The notes below the pieces were generated by a model. The model worked only from the letters and a program-made list of their open reading frames with translations. It did no database searches and was not told where the DNA came from. DNA of 64,000 bases from Serripes groenlandicus (taxonomy: Eukaryota > Mollusca > Bivalvia > Cardiida > Cardiidae), in assembly GCA_031761405.1 (NCBI GenBank), contig JASEVX010000010.1:34219322-34283321 (forward strand). The letters are read 5' to 3'. Made by a program: the position numbers and the translations under genes. Numbering within the stretch: position 1 is the stretch's first letter; the number at the start of each line of letters is the position of its first letter. This document shows, in pieces, positions 38,500 to 51,764 of the stretch.

Positions 38500-40560
38500 T
38501 AAAATCAGATTTCCCTTTCAACGTGCAATGTGAAAACCTTACTTTTTACTGAAATATTAAAGGCAAACATGGGAGCGTATCCAAATTTCGCTAATACATT
38601 GCAATGTGTTAACCTAACACACTTTTACTGAAATGATTATGGCAAACACGGGGTTGTATCCAGAGTAAACCTAACATACTGCATTGTGTTAACCTAACTT
38701 GTTACTGAAATATTTAAGGCAAACACGGGAGCGCATCCAAATTTCGCTAACATATTGCATTGTGTTAACCTAACACACTTTTACTGAAATTATATTGGCA
38801 AACACGGGGTTGTATCCAGAGTAAACCTAACATACGGAGTAAATCTAACCAAGTGCATTGTGTTAACCTAACAGACCTTTACTGAATTAATAATGGCAAA
38901 CACGGGGGTGTATCCAGAGTAAATCTAACCAAGTGCGTTGTGTTAACCTAACAGACTTTTACTGAATTTATAATGGCAAACACGAGGGTGTATCCAGAGT
39001 AAATATAGCAAAGTGCATTGTGTTACCGTAACATACTGTTACTGAGATAGTAAAGGTAAACACGGAAGCGTATCCAGATTTTCCTTACACCGTGCGATGT
39101 GAAAACCTTATCAGACTTTTACTGAAATATTAAAGGCAAACACGGGGGTGTATCCAGATATTCCTTACATCATGTAATGTGAAAGACTTATCAGACTGTT
39201 ACTGATATATTAAAGGCAAACACGGGAGCGCATCCAGATTTCGCTTACACAGTGCATTGTGTTAACTTTACATACCTTTACTGAATTAATAATGGCAAAC
39301 GCGGGGGTGTATCTAGAGTAATTATAACACAGTGCATTGTGTTTACCTAACACACTTTTACTGAATTAATAATTGCAAACACGTGGGTGTATCCAGAGTA
39401 AATCTAACACAGTGCATTGTGTTACCGTAACATACGTTCACTGAGACAATAATAATGGCAAACACGGGGGTGTATCTAGAGTAAATATAGCACAGTGCAT
39501 TGTGTTAACCTAACATACTCTTTCTGAATTAATAATGGCAAAAACGGGGATGTATCCAGAGTAAACATAACACAGTGTATTGTGTAAACCTAAAGATCTT
39601 TACTGAAGTATTAAAGGTAAACATATCGGTGTACCCAGAGATAACATAACACAGTGCATTGTTTTAACCTAACATACTTTTACTGAATTATGAATGGCAG
39701 ACACGCGGGTGTATCCGGAGTAAACATTACACAGTGCATTTTGTTAATCTAACAAACTTTTACTGAATTTATAATGGCAAACACGTGGGTGTGTCCAGAG
39801 TAAATTTATCACACTTCATTATGTTAACCTTACATTATTTTACTGAATGAATAATCGCAAACACGCGGGTGTATCCAGAGTAAATATAACACAGTGCATT
39901 GTGTTAACCTAACATACTTTTACTGAATTAATTATGACAAACACGGAGGTGTATCGAGAGAAAATCTAACAAAGTTCATTGTGTTAGCCTAACATAATCT
40001 AACAAAGTGCATTGTGTTAACCAAACATACTTTTACTGAATTAATAATGACAAACAAGGGGGTGTATCCAGTGTAAATCTAACAAAGTGCATTGTGTTAA
40101 CCTAACATACTTTTACTGAATTAATAATGGCACAAACGGGGGGTGTCCAGAGTAAATATAACACAGTGCATAATGTTTACGTAACACATTTTTACTGAAA
40201 TGATAATGGCAAACACGCGGATGTATCTAAATTAAATCTAATACAGTGCATTGTGTTACACAAACATACTTTTTTTGAAATAATAAGGGCAAACACGCGA
40301 GTGTATCAAGAGATACTCAACACAGTGCATTGTGTTACCGTAACATATATTAACTGAGATAGAAAGGCAAACACCGGAGCGTATTAAGATTAACCTGACA
40401 CCGTGCAATGAGTTTCTGAGATAATACAGGCAAACACCGGTGCGTATTCAGATTAATCTGACACCGTGCAATGTGTTTCTGAGATAATACAGGCAAATAC
40501 GGGAACGTTTTCAGATTAACCTAACAGTAAACACAATACAATCTGTTAGTCTAACAGCAT
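38500..40560 (+). repeat. 80-bp minisatellite, about 25 units
   Basis: Unit: CACAGTGCATTGTGTTAACC, TAACATACTTTTACTGAATT, AATAATGGCAAACACGGGGG, TGTATCCAGAGTAAATCTAA. The first and last few units are more divergent. It lies about 1 kb upstream of the STRA6-like start codon. Confidence 0.92.
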
Positions 40561-41154
40561 TTTACTAAAATGGTACAATAACCATTGATGTTTCTTTAAG
40601 TTGTTACGTATTTATGAGACCGTTTACCTTATAATTTAAAAATAAGCAGCTATCAATGTTCAAACCCTATTACTAAACTGCATGCTGATCTTGATCTATA
40701 TGGTTATCAAATGTTGGTTTATATCGTTTCTAAATAGGGTAAGTGTGATTTGACGCTTTCTACTACTATCCAAACAGATACAAACATACATTATCAATAT
40801 TTGGTAGATAAAAAACAGCGCACTTACTGGCATACATGTATTTGCCAGAATAAATGCAGATGAACGAATACACTTATGTTTCTAAACTCAGAAATTTAAG
40901 TACATATGTAATTAAAGCTTTTCAGTTAAGATATGGTTTGTAATGGTAATATACAATGTACAAATAAGTTGTTAATATAAATGTGTTTCTGTCTTTACAT
41001 TTTATCCTGCAATAAGCAGATTGTGGGATATATAACACTGGTATGATAAACTTTTATGTTTACCTGTATACTTAATCTTAGAAATGACGTAATCGCCTGA
41101 ACTACTTTTCTGAAATATAAATGAGCCGTTCCGCCAGAAAACCCAAATTGTTGA

Positions 41155-41328
41155 CTGCGAAAAGTATCGACCCGGTAAGCCTGCGCAGGCTAACCCGGAC
41201 AGACAGGTTTCGCCTCCTGTGGATTTTTTGTTTCGGGAATCATTACTCAATACATCTATCCCCATGAGACGGAATGTGTCGGACCGGATTAGCCTGCGCA
41301 GGCTGATCTGGTTCGATACATTACACAG
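41155..41328. mobile_element. MITE of the CTGCGTAA family
   Basis: CTGCGAAAAGTATCGACCCG at the left and CGATACATTACACAG at the right, with the shared core CGCCTCCTGTGGATTTTTTG. The right end has diverged from the CTGCG consensus. Both-strand open frames here are artefacts. Confidence 0.7.
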
Positions 41329-42589
41329 AGTCAATAATATTGGTTTTCTCGCTGAACGGCTTAATTATGTTGATAGTATAGCAGTCAAAGCAATGAGGAA
41401 TCACAAATAAAAAGCAGAAATAAGGCTATTAATGTTTTAATTAGATTTCAACATATTATAACAATGCAAAGAATATCGTTTTATGAATCACACGGAATCT
41501 GAATGTTAAGTCTTTCTTTGTTTAAAATGTAGAATACATAGACCTGTTTATTCTCTCATGATCAGTTCATAGGTAACCTTATTTAAATACAATCTGAAGC
41601 GAGTTATGTCCTATAATGAGAAGCATATCTATGTTTCCACAAGTACACTTAACTGGCCTCCACGATAAATGACAAGTGTTGAAGTTCTATTGTCAGTCTG
41701 TTTTCTACCACGCGAAAGAATTCACGAACAGTCTCATCTACCAATGGATTGCTCTTTCATCAGTATGCGTTATATCTATTTATTCAGAAAATATTTCTTC
41801 TTATTAAATAACTTCATCATTTACGTACTAACAGTTTCGTAACGTAACGTCTTCGACATGTCTACCCAGACAATTGACGGTATCCGTTTCCGAAAAAACA
41901 ATATCTCCTATCTAAACGACAACTAGGCCTTAGCATCACAATTGTATTGAATATAGTCATCTGTATTTAAACTTTGAGCGTTACTTGAACTTCCATAGCC
42001 TGAACTAACTTAAAACATTGACTCTCAGATCCATCACAACTATTCATTTTCAAAACACGGCGGTTGACATACATGTTGACCTATCGCATGTATTGAAGCG
42101 ACGACCAGTCCGCAATACTTCTACTAAGAATATATTCTAGTTAATATTGCCATTTTATGGTATTATGTCACACCAGATATACGAATTAAGTAGTAATAAT
42201 CGGGAAATATGGAGTTGAAGTCGGAACTCTTTAGCTTCCGTATGTTGTGTGTACACAATGTAATTCGGCGCGTATTTATGCACGCGCACGACGTCATTCT
42301 GTATTAATAGGAGTCATTTATTAATGTTTATCTTTATTTGTATATGTTATTTTTTAAAACTAGTTAAACGAATGTAGATTTACCTGAAAACATCATTTTA
42401 CATGCAAGATAAATAGAATATTACGTCCTTGACTTGCGACATAAACTTTATCTGCAAAGGCTCGAAAATTATCAATTGTCCCAACCTCGTCAGATAAAGT
42501 TCATATCTTAATATTCTCTATTTATGTACTGATATCATTTTCATTTATTGATGTGTATCCGTCATACTTGTGTCAATATGCACCTTGCC

Positions 42590-42690
42590 TTCATTGGACA
42601 TATTATATTATATTATGTTATGTTATGTATTATATTGTATTATATTATAATATAGTATATAATATTATATTGTGTTTTATTAAATTGTAT
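42590..42690 (+). repeat. TATTA-type low-complexity tract
   Basis: ATTATATTATATTATGTTAT and variants for about 100 bases. Intergenic. Confidence 0.8.
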
Positions 42691-43799
42691 CGCATGGTAA
42701 GCGGGTGTATGACGCGACATTTTACCTTTTTCCAATGTATATACTTGTACATTGGTTAATGTGCTCCACTTGCTATGTCGTTTGTAATGTTTTATTTGTT
42801 TATTTTGTTTTTCTCACGGGTCATGTGGCCTATTGAACTTATATTTGAAATAAACTTCTTCTAATATGAAAAGCGACAAAGAGAGAATATGCGGATAAAC
42901 AGACAGACAGGCAGACAGACAGCTACGAAAGCCTATCAGGGCCATTTTGTATAATGTCTTATTTATTACTTGTTAGCTCGTATGTCTTATTTGTTATCAG
43001 TTTTGAACGAATTTGGCGGGAAACCAACCATATAACATACATTACCTAACTAAATTGGCGGAAGGTGATATATGCTTCTGATGTTTCGTCTATCTCTTCT
43101 GTTAAAATGCAGACGAAGTTAGAATAATTGTATGAAAGGTTTGATAGGCCAAACATTTTTGTCCCTGCCTGCCTGGGAATAAATCAAACTACTATCTCAT
43201 GTTGACACCTTTGTAGCACTGCAAAATCTCCACATCCAAATTTCATAATTTAACGAAAGAAATACACATCGCGCCTTCCACTTTCAAATAATATAGCAAT
43301 TAAACATGTATCCACGACAAAGATTGAGAGACAGACTCATACTTTCAATGCAATGCATTTTATATAGAGAGTGCATCCTGAAACCTAGCTACCACGTATA
43401 ACCTTATGATGACCTATGTCCTAATTGGTCATTATATAATGTCAAATGGTTTCTATAATTGTTTACAGTATTTAACCCCCATCTAAGTGTAGACTAAATG
43501 TTGGCAAATAAGTGACTATGAATAGTGATCATGATAGCAACAATTTACGGATGTATAATCATTTTGTATTTTCAGATGCCGTCTATAATTATTGATTTTG
43601 TGCTGATGGATGGTTGTGCATACTCCAGGTGTTCCCGGTGACATCCACGTGTTTTCTATACCCTCCAATATACCCGAAACAGTTTAGGCAGGTATTACTA
43701 CAAGACTAGAGTTGATTAAAAGTACTTTAATTGAGGATTTACTGTATACATAAATTGTTCTACTGTTGTGTGTGATGAATAACACTAGAATTTCGTTGC

Positions 43800-44795
43800 A
43801 GAGCTCAAAAAAGTCCTGAAAAGAAATAACTTAAGACGTCGGTTAGCATTCACACTGGATGAGACTTTAATCGATTACATATCAAAATAAATTAAAATTA
43901 CTGGGCAGTGCATTACTGTTCTATGTGGAAACGTTTTGTAAATGACCACAAATTAAGAGTACCAAGAGACAAAGTTCTGTCACTTATGAGACATATTGAC
44001 CCTGATGGAATAAACCATCGGAAGGCTCACCGTCTGAAGAGACGGAAGTACAGAGTTAAGGGGCCAAACTACGTGTGGCACATTGGCGGATATGATAAAC
44101 TTAAACCTTTTGGATTTTGTATTCATGGCTCCATTGATGGTTATATCAGACGAATAATTTGATAAGAAGTTTCACAGAGGAACAACAACCCTGCCGTCAT
44201 TGCTATGTATTATCTTGAAGCATTGAAAGCACTCGGAATTGCCCGCACTACTTCAGCCGGTCTTTCGGCACAATGATACAGACAGTATGGCCCGGTATTA
44301 ACAGTTGTTTGTACGTGAGAAATGATTCTAATCAAATAATTGAGGCTTAGTGAGAAACATTAAGACGGCAAGGAATACGATGGTGGATTAGATTTTTTAA
44401 AGATCTTAAATAGTAACGAATATGACGAATTAAATCGTTTATATGTTGAATGTTTGAAGTACTGTTTTACACGATTTACCAAGCTGAACTTGACAGAATA
44501 GCTGCACATTGGATTCTACATTCAATTCGTGCACAAAAAAATACCGAAACACCAAATGAAAAGCCCGACTTAATGTACTTTATTCCGGAAGCATTTGGTA
44601 GCCACACTTTTGGTAAGAAAATCGACTAGGCAGACGTGAATATATGTTTTGAAATGTATGGCTTACGCAGGGAAATATGTTGTCAAGACTTTGCAAATGC
44701 AGCAAAGATACTCAAATCTGATCTTCCCATGAATGTACAAGATGCATTGCGGTTCAAAGAGATATGCTGGTACTCATTGACGAAAACGTAGAATA
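43800..44795 (+). pseudogene. DDE integrase-like transposase, decayed
   Basis: An 84-codon open part (43908-44162) holds MWKRFVNDHKLRVPRDKVL, then RKAHRLKRRKYRV, GPNYVWHIGGYDKLKPFGFC and IHGSIDGYIR. This fits an integrase-core family where WHxDGYDKLKP carries the first catalytic Asp; here that position is Gly. Further frames downstream give NNNPAVIAMYYLEALKALGI, LNRLYVECLKYCFTRF and YFIPEAFGSHTFG, interrupted by stops. No flanking terminal repeats identified. Confidence 0.72.
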
Positions 44796-45233
44796 AATAC
44801 TACACACACATACAATGTAGATGTATATATACAAAATAAATGTGTAGTTATGTTCTCTTGCTTCTCTTGCTTCGACGTGTGTATTATTCTAACTATATCT
44901 TTCTGTTATATGGTTATAAATTACTTTCCTCTAATTGGCTTAATTTTTTTTCCACCACATTACCAACCGTTAATTAACAAATTAGCACGAATACTAGAAC
45001 AGCTTCTAAACAAAATGCTTAAGATAATAATAAATATTCTTATGATAAGGTTGATAAATAGTATGATCATTTTACTTGAGAATCTGCATTGAAAAATTAC
45101 AGTTTAACCTGTTGATTTTAACAAAGGTTTTTGTTGTAGTACATAAACAAATGTATAACCCTTTTCATCGAACGTAGATAAGTAAAATGTTAACATGAGG
45201 CTATCATGTGTTAAAGGGGCTGAACATAAGCCT

Positions 45234-45386
45234 TGCGTTCAGTTACCGCGAACAGTCGCACACGCATGCAAACGTTTGCAACCAGTATAGATTATTGGCC
45301 CGGCTGCACCGTTGCATGTATATTTTAAGCGGGGGACAATCTTACCAATCTGACGAGAGCATGTGTTTTTTTGGTAACTGAACGCA
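45234..45386. mobile_element. MITE with TGCGTTCAGTTACC ends, 153 bp
   Basis: Left end TGCGTTCAGTTACC, right end GGTAACTGAACGCA, exact inverted repeats of 14 bases. Intergenic. Superfamily not assigned. Confidence 0.75.
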
Positions 45387-46159
45387 TGGCTGATGGTTCC
45401 AAATTCAGCAATTATAGTACATATGTGTCATGGTAGAGTGTACCCGTTCAAAAATAGCGCGTTATTTCTTTTTCGAGCGCCTTGCGCAATTTTCTTTACC
45501 ATGTAATGGTTACGTGATAACTTTACTGGCGCCATTTTTAAACTCACTATGTAGACATACCCCAATAACTTTTGAAATGGAAAAATATAAACAAATGCGA
45601 AAGATAGAAACAGTTAAATGTATCGTATATCAATAAGTTAGATATCCTTTGTATGTAGGTTTTTGACAAGATTATTTATTTTGGCAATGTTATCATCTGG
45701 AGTTCAGTCTCTTTGTAAAGTTATAGTTGACTAACTTTCTCTATGACACGGTAATGGCACAGTACATATTGACAGGCTTAGTTTACGTGTACATAGTTAT
45801 GATTGATCAGTTTGACCAATGATTCATTGACTTACTGCCTTTAAGATAGGTAATATTTAAACCCTGCGAAAATGTATCACTTGAGCCATTCGTGGCCGGG
45901 GCTTGTGACATGCTACTTCTTTTAATTAACAAGTTGAAATGTATTATGAGTGTTTGCTTTGTGACACCTTTAAGTAATGCATACAAACACGCAGAACATA
46001 AACTTGTATTGAGATATGTTTAAATGTGTATAAGTATACAAGTTTCTTTAGTGGTCCAATATTCTCTAAATTAGCTTTTAGCCATGCTTATGTAGCCTGC
46101 GTAGCATGGCGGACGTATAGGGATCATGTTGTTCGGCGTCCGCCTCGTCGTTCGAGATT

Positions 46160-46730
46160 TCATGTCCGCTCTCTAACTAAGGCAATCTTCACCAAACTGT
46201 AATACCATGCATACAATCTCTACTGAGTTCGATCAACAGCCATGTCGCACTATTCACGTCATAGGTTTTGCCTGTTAATTGTCAATAATGACAATGTTTT
46301 ACAAATATCACCATGTCCACTGTCTTACTTAAACATTTCTTTTTCAATCTTTTCCAAACTTAATTCAAATGTCTATTTGCATAATATTTCGACTGAGTTC
46401 AATCAGCAGCCATATCGTACTATTTTTTCCTAAGTTATGGCCCCTGACTTTTCAATATTTTATCAAATTCACTTTGTCCGCTCTCTCACTTAATTGTTTC
46501 TTATCGTTCTTATCCAATAATGACCAAACATCATTACAATGTTCATTGGTATAATAGCACGTCAAAGTATGATCAACAGCCAAATCGCGGAATTAACTCC
46601 AGAGTCATGGCCCCTGATACTCAATAACTTAAACATTTATTATCCAATCTTTACCGAACCCGTTACAATGTTATTTGACATACTATCACAACTTGATAGA
46701 AAGCGAGATATCACTTTTGAGTTGTAAAAG
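46160..46730 (+). repeat. Degenerate about 150-bp repeats of mollusc type
   Basis: Recurring phrases: CTGAGTTCGATCAACAGCCA / CTGAGTTCAATCAGCAGCCA / AAGTATGATCAACAGCCAAA, GTTATGGCCCCTGA / GTCATGGCCCCTGA, and TCTCTCACTTAATT-like text. Small open frames are artefacts. Family identity rests on memory of similar repeats in bivalve genomes. Confidence 0.55.
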
Positions 46731-47210
46731 AAATACCAAATTATCTTTGTCCACCCTTAAAGCTCAGGTATATGTAGGCAAATATTAATAATTCCCGAAG
46801 ATTAATTACTTATTGTTTGTTTAAACATGCCTTTATTTTGGAAACTATCACGATTGTATCGCTGACCATATATCAAGAGTAGCACTTTATAAATTCAGAG
46901 TCTCACTTTGTAAATTCAGGGTTTCATCTCATGAGCTAGAAAATGAAAAAGGTAAATAAAACAAGAAACGAAAGACTGTGCAAAGCCTTCCATATAAATT
47001 TGATTAAAAACGAATATTACTACCTTCTAATTTTCACTGCATACCCTGAACTGCGAAAAACGTATTTGAATACATACTATTATACCTGGCCAAATTTACA
47101 AAAAGTCTTAAACTTGCTTATGTCAATAAATGTTAAAGAATTGTTGTATTTAAGTAGGTATATATATTTTGCTCCTTAGAGCACAACGTCCGTCAACAAA
47201 CTATGAATGT

Positions 47211-47555
47211 CAGGGGCGTAGCTTTGCAATAATCAATGTGTAGGCAGTCTCTTGGGACAATCAACATTGTGGACTCTGCGTAAAGTATCGACCCGGATCA
47301 GCCTAAGCATGCCATACAGGCCTACCCGGAGAGATACTTTTCGCCTCCTGTGGATTTTCTGTTTCAGGAATAACTACTCTATACATCTATCCCCCTAAGA
47401 CGGAATGTGTCGGCCGGATCAGTCTGCGCGGACAGCGAAGGCTGATCTGGTCGATACATTACGCAGATGTCTATCGCCGCAGCTGCATTTTGGGGCATTT
47501 TGAGATAAAATGTGTAGGCACGTGCCTACAGTGCCTAAAAGAAGCTACGCCCCTG
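47211..47555. mobile_element. hAT-like non-autonomous element with nested MITE
   Basis: Ends are CAGGGGCGTAGCTT and the reverse complement AAGCTACGCCCCTG, a terminal pattern well known in hAT elements. AATGT flanks both ends, part of what could have been an 8-bp target duplication. A second inverted-repeat element (47276-47466) sits inside it. No coding capacity. Confidence 0.75.
47276..47466. mobile_element. MITE of the CTGCGTAA family, copy nested in the hAT-like element
   Basis: Starts CTGCGTAAAGTATCGACCCG and ends with the reverse complement of CTGCGTAATGTATCGACC; the subterminal region also pairs (AGCCT..GCGCAGGCT). About 190 bp. Same core (CGCCTCCTGTGGATTTTCTG) as the copies at 4460 and 41155. 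Confidence 0.75.
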
Positions 47556-48189
47556 AATGTATTCTAAATAGGATTTTGTCAATTTTCCTTGTACGGTCCC
47601 GTTTCGGAGAATCAATTAAACTGCAAATCTCTAAATGCGGCTTATATGTGATAACAAATACATTACAAATACCATAATGTGTTAACCGTTTCCTAAACAC
47701 AGACGTGCTTTGACGCACCGAAACTAGTCTATTGTAATCACTAATTTATGTGTTGTCTCCGTCTGTAAAGCTTGGAGGCATTATCCGGCGTCCGGTCGGT
47801 TGTCTGCCTGAATGTGCATTCGTCCGTCCGTCACGGTTTGCATTTATTGGTCAAAACGTTGTTTCTGTTTGGCAGATTCATTTCAAAGTGGTCACACTCA
47901 TACCGTGTGCTTAGGAGAACGGCAAAATACTAGGCACATAACTCTGGTCCGCTTATATTAATTATCTCCATTTTTCCTTTTTTAATTTTTGTCTGACATA
48001 ACTACCATTGTATCCATTTCAAACTTTAGCATGCTGTGTTTCGAATGTGTATTTTTTTTGGCTTTCCATTTTTTCACTTATTATATGACTTTCGCATGCA
48101 ACACATGTGTTCCGTGAAATTCTCCTGTATGTTTATGAGTGCTTCCCCAGGATTGGTACTTTATCAGGAGCGACTGACTGTCTGTCCGT

Positions 48190-48670
48190 CTTTGTTTTCA
48201 TTCATCCGTTATCCCCAAAGTTTTGACTCGGTCCAAAACAATCTATCAACGATCGCGGATGGAACTAATCTCTAAACGGTATCTCAATGAGCGCTCAACG
48301 GTCTTATCGATCTCACAATGATCTCTCAGAGTTTGTTTAATGGTCGGCAAATCTTTCGGTCTCTCTGTCGCATCTGATCTCTTCGCGATCTCTCAGCAAT
48401 CTCCTTAGACATCTCTTAATTGTCTTTTAAATAGCGCTCGATAAGCACTAAATGAACGACAGTGTCTCTCCAAGATCTCTATAGACGGCCAACGAAGGTG
48501 GCAAAAAATTGCATTTTTGATCGCACAACGAGCGCACAACGGTCTCCCAAGCAATTATATAGAAACGACCTTTTCGGAGCTTTGAGAGATTGTCGAGAGA
48601 TCGGGCCAATACTGGCCAATTTTGGATCGTTCAATGGTCGTCCAACGATCTCCGTGTGTGTAAAGGGGGT
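48190..48670 (+). repeat. GATCTC-rich repeat, possible decayed DNA element
   Basis: Many ACGATCTC / GATCTCTC / CAACGGTCT phrases, ending CCAACGATCTCCGTGTGTGT. This resembles the right end of the element at 53597-54256 (CCAATTTTAGATCGT...TGTGTGAACG). No paired left end found. Confidence 0.35.
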
Positions 48671-49327
48671 TTAACTGTTGAAAACATGATTCTGAAAACT
48701 CACATATTTATGGTTTAGATTCAATAGATATTGATGCATATTAAACACAATTTGGTTATCTCATTAGTGCTTATCAAGCCTTGTTTTCGCTTTAACTCAT
48801 GGATGAATAAATCGCCCGATGAAAAATATTCCATATGTTGTTTGTTTACAAAATAATATAAGTTACATGTATTCTTCATGGTGTTTAACGTATCAAAATA
48901 ACTCAAATGTGTGGAGTTTCTACGATTGTTTTTTTATTGCGCATTACAATATACAAGGGAAACAACTTCTGATTTACTAAAGGAAATTTGCATGGGTTAG
49001 ATAACATAAATAGTTGGCCTTCTGTTAAAGGAACGTTTCATGTACTCTGACAATTATGCAGGCACTCAAACACATAGGAAGTTATCATTCATTCAGCAAT
49101 ATTGAGCGATACTGACTTTCTTCTTTGCAAGGCTTATTTTGCATTTCCGGTTTTGAAGATTGTATGCTCTAAACTCCAAACAAATTCAATACACATTTCT
49201 ATTAATCGAAAACAGTTTCTTATTCATTGTGTATGCAGTAAGTGTGTAAACGAGACTATATTAACATAATATGGACTCTAGTCGTTTTTGTAACCCTTCA
49301 CACACTCTTATCAATGGTTTCTTTGTA

Positions 49328-50346
49328 CGAGGGTCAGTCGTAAAGTTCTCCGACACTGCATATTATTTCGATACTACTTGTTTTAAAACCAAAATATACC
49401 AAAAGTCTGGAAGCCAGATATTTACTGATATGATGTAGCCAATTTGACAGAAAATAAATCGCATACCATTAAATAACAAGACATTGTTACACATAACCAT
49501 CACACCAACGGAGCACTTTGTACACACACTATAACGCGACGTCTGGTCTTATTTTCAAGGTCACCTCCTGCAAGAACACGTTTCCGGTACCTCTCCACCA
49601 ACTTATTGAACACACTCATGCCTTGTTCAGTTCATATTTTAAAACAAATTATGAACGGTTCTGTGTCTAAAAGCCGTGGATGATGCGATTTCATCATACG
49701 TCCTTCGTCGGCAACTTCGCGTGTTACAGCATGAACATCTCTGTCACTAAATGTTGGTTGACCGACACTAGAGCTGTCTTCAAGTTCTTCTCTGCCATCC
49801 TTGAACCGCCGATGCTAATCAAACACTATTGTTCGGATAACCTTTCTATTCGGGTCCCGTTCCATGAATATAAAAGTATCTGTAGGAGTCATTCCTGCAT
49901 TTGCGCAATAATTTATCACCGAATGTTGCTCCGTGCCAAATGACGTTGACGTATAAATGATTACACCTGATGAAGGGTAGCAATCAGCAACTTGCGATTC
50001 CATACTTGTTATGACAGATATGACATCACAACTTTCAGGAAGTATTCAATAGCTATGATTCTAACAACATGCTTAAATTATGACGTTAACGCGCCAAATT
50101 TTAAAGATTTGAGATATAATACATCTAGATTTTGTTCGTAAATATGTATGATTTCAAACTGCTCCGTACTACATAAACTGCATTATTGAATTTAAATGCA
50201 AAAATGATTCATATCAATTAAATACTTGTAAGTTTTTTATACATGACTATAAAACATCCTTTTTTAGTATTTCCGAGTAATAATACGATTTAATAAAAAA
50301 TGCGTATTTTATGAGAACAGTCCGGGTACTTTACGACTGACCCTCG
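49328..50346 (-). mobile_element. mariner-like (Tc1/mariner) element, decayed, 1019 bp
   Basis: Perfect 19-base terminal inverted repeats CGAGGGTCAGTCGTAAAGT, flanked by TA on both sides (49326-49327 and 50347-50348). The left duplication arm reads TTTGTACTTTC at the matching site, the empty allele. On the minus strand short stretches look transposase-like, such as MESQVADCYPSSG and SSVGQPTFSDRDVH, but stops and frameshifts interrupt them. No intact transposase. Confidence 0.85.
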
Positions 50347-50447
50347 TACTTTCAATATATTTGAATTTATTTAATCCTTGACATTTTCATGTGAACCCGA
50401 TTTTCAGTACCCCTTAGTAGTTTGATTGTTATGTTTTTCCTTTTCAG

Positions 50448-50605
50448 GTGAAATATTTATATCATTCGGACTTGCCTCACTGTTAACGATATACCATATA
50501 TCGCATATCCTGGTGAACTACCGAGTTAATCTTAAGGAGATGTTTAAGGGATCGTACAGATACCTTTCGCTTAACCCGGAAAACAGAGACGCCTACGTCA
50601 TATTG
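50448..50605 (+). pseudogene. Duplicated STRA6-like exon 11 copy
   Basis: Same 158-base length as exon 11, with the acceptor TTTTTCCTTTTCAG kept. The reading frame is open (GEIFISFGLASLLTIYHIS, then ILVNYRVNLKEMFKG) and about three quarters of residues are identical to exon 11. The donor has changed from GTCAGT to GCCAGT. Open on its own, but the next exons of this copy are broken, so I treat it as part of a pseudogene fragment. Confidence 0.75.
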
Positions 50606-51764
50606 GCCAGTTAAATGTTTACCTTACGTGCTCTCCCAATTGCATTCGAATCAAAATGAAATACTTCGCCATACGTATATCTGATATAATTACTCCTACC
50701 AAAGCCCGTGATATACCATCAACAATCGCCGTTTCTCTATCCCGTGTATTTGAATGAGTTATCTTACCTGTTTTATACCGAACGATTTGTAAGCGACAAT
50801 TGTATTGGCTGAGGCAAAGGTCAATCCAAGCCGACATATATAATATACCATTTTTTTTTTTTATCGAAGTTTATGTCTTGTTTTAATGAGAGTTATCCTC
50901 CTGGCGTAGTCTGCATTTAACACATTTGATAATTATATATAACTGTGACATCAAGAAATTTAGGGTTGCATTTTTATGTTATAAAAACTGTTGAATATGC
51001 GAATTTGCCATTTTCTTTTGTTTGGTTATTTATCATTATTTCAAACGGGTTTCAATATTGATTTGTGGGTCAATCACCTTTATATCTTTTCGATCTGATA
51101 AGATTGATATAATAGGGTCCTAAAAGAAAACCAAACGAAGAAAATCTATACTATATAATTGATAATACATTTGTATTTGTTTAAAACGCGTGCCAGCCCC
51201 TGTGATTGATATAGGTTTTTTTATTGAAGAGACTCGCTAATAAATTTTGACTAATAATTTATTTTTTAACTGACAAACCTTCTTAACAAACAAATAATTA
51301 TGATAATATTCAAACCCAACACCACTCTGGTGACACTTAAGGTATTGTACGTTGCATTTTGGAAAAAAAAGAATGTTTGTGTTTTTGAATAGTGTCTCTC
51401 CATTTTGCTTAGTGCTGCTTTGCACTGTCGTCAAACCCTGTAAACAAAATAAAACGCCTTACAGTTGAGGCATGAAAATACAAGTTTTGGGATTCTGCTT
51501 CTCTCGAGCCTTCGATCTTACAATTTTCAGTGTTGTCGTGCTCTGTGTAAAATCCAAGTGTAGTTCAACCAATTCTCCCAGGGCATACGTGCTCATATTT
51601 TCGAATTGACACTGGTTGGTAGAAGTTTCTTGTAACTTTCTGGCGACTAACTGACGTATATTCCAGCTGGCTATGATGCATATGTTTAATAACGTCGCAA
51701 TATTGTTCTGATCGATAAGGGCTTAACGCAGTGTTCAACTATGTTCATTAATATCACAGCGGCC

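Larger units (their letters stand above)
40600..43560. other. No gene recognised
   Basis: Apart from the MITE at 41155-41328, an AT tract at 42590-42690 and a short (CAGA) run near 42900, I see no exon with consensus splice sites plus recognisable protein, and no ORF worth reporting. Confidence 0.5.
44800..47200. other. No gene recognised outside repeats
   Basis: AT-rich sequence with the MITE at 45234-45386 and degenerate repeats from 46160. Short open frames (44850, 45430, 46943) lack any recognisable domain or splice context. Confidence 0.5.

Noticed and set aside
41002..41410. Opposing 110- and 63-codon frames
   Set aside because: Both cross the CTGCGTAA-family MITE, and antiparallel overlap of this kind comes from its inverted repeats.
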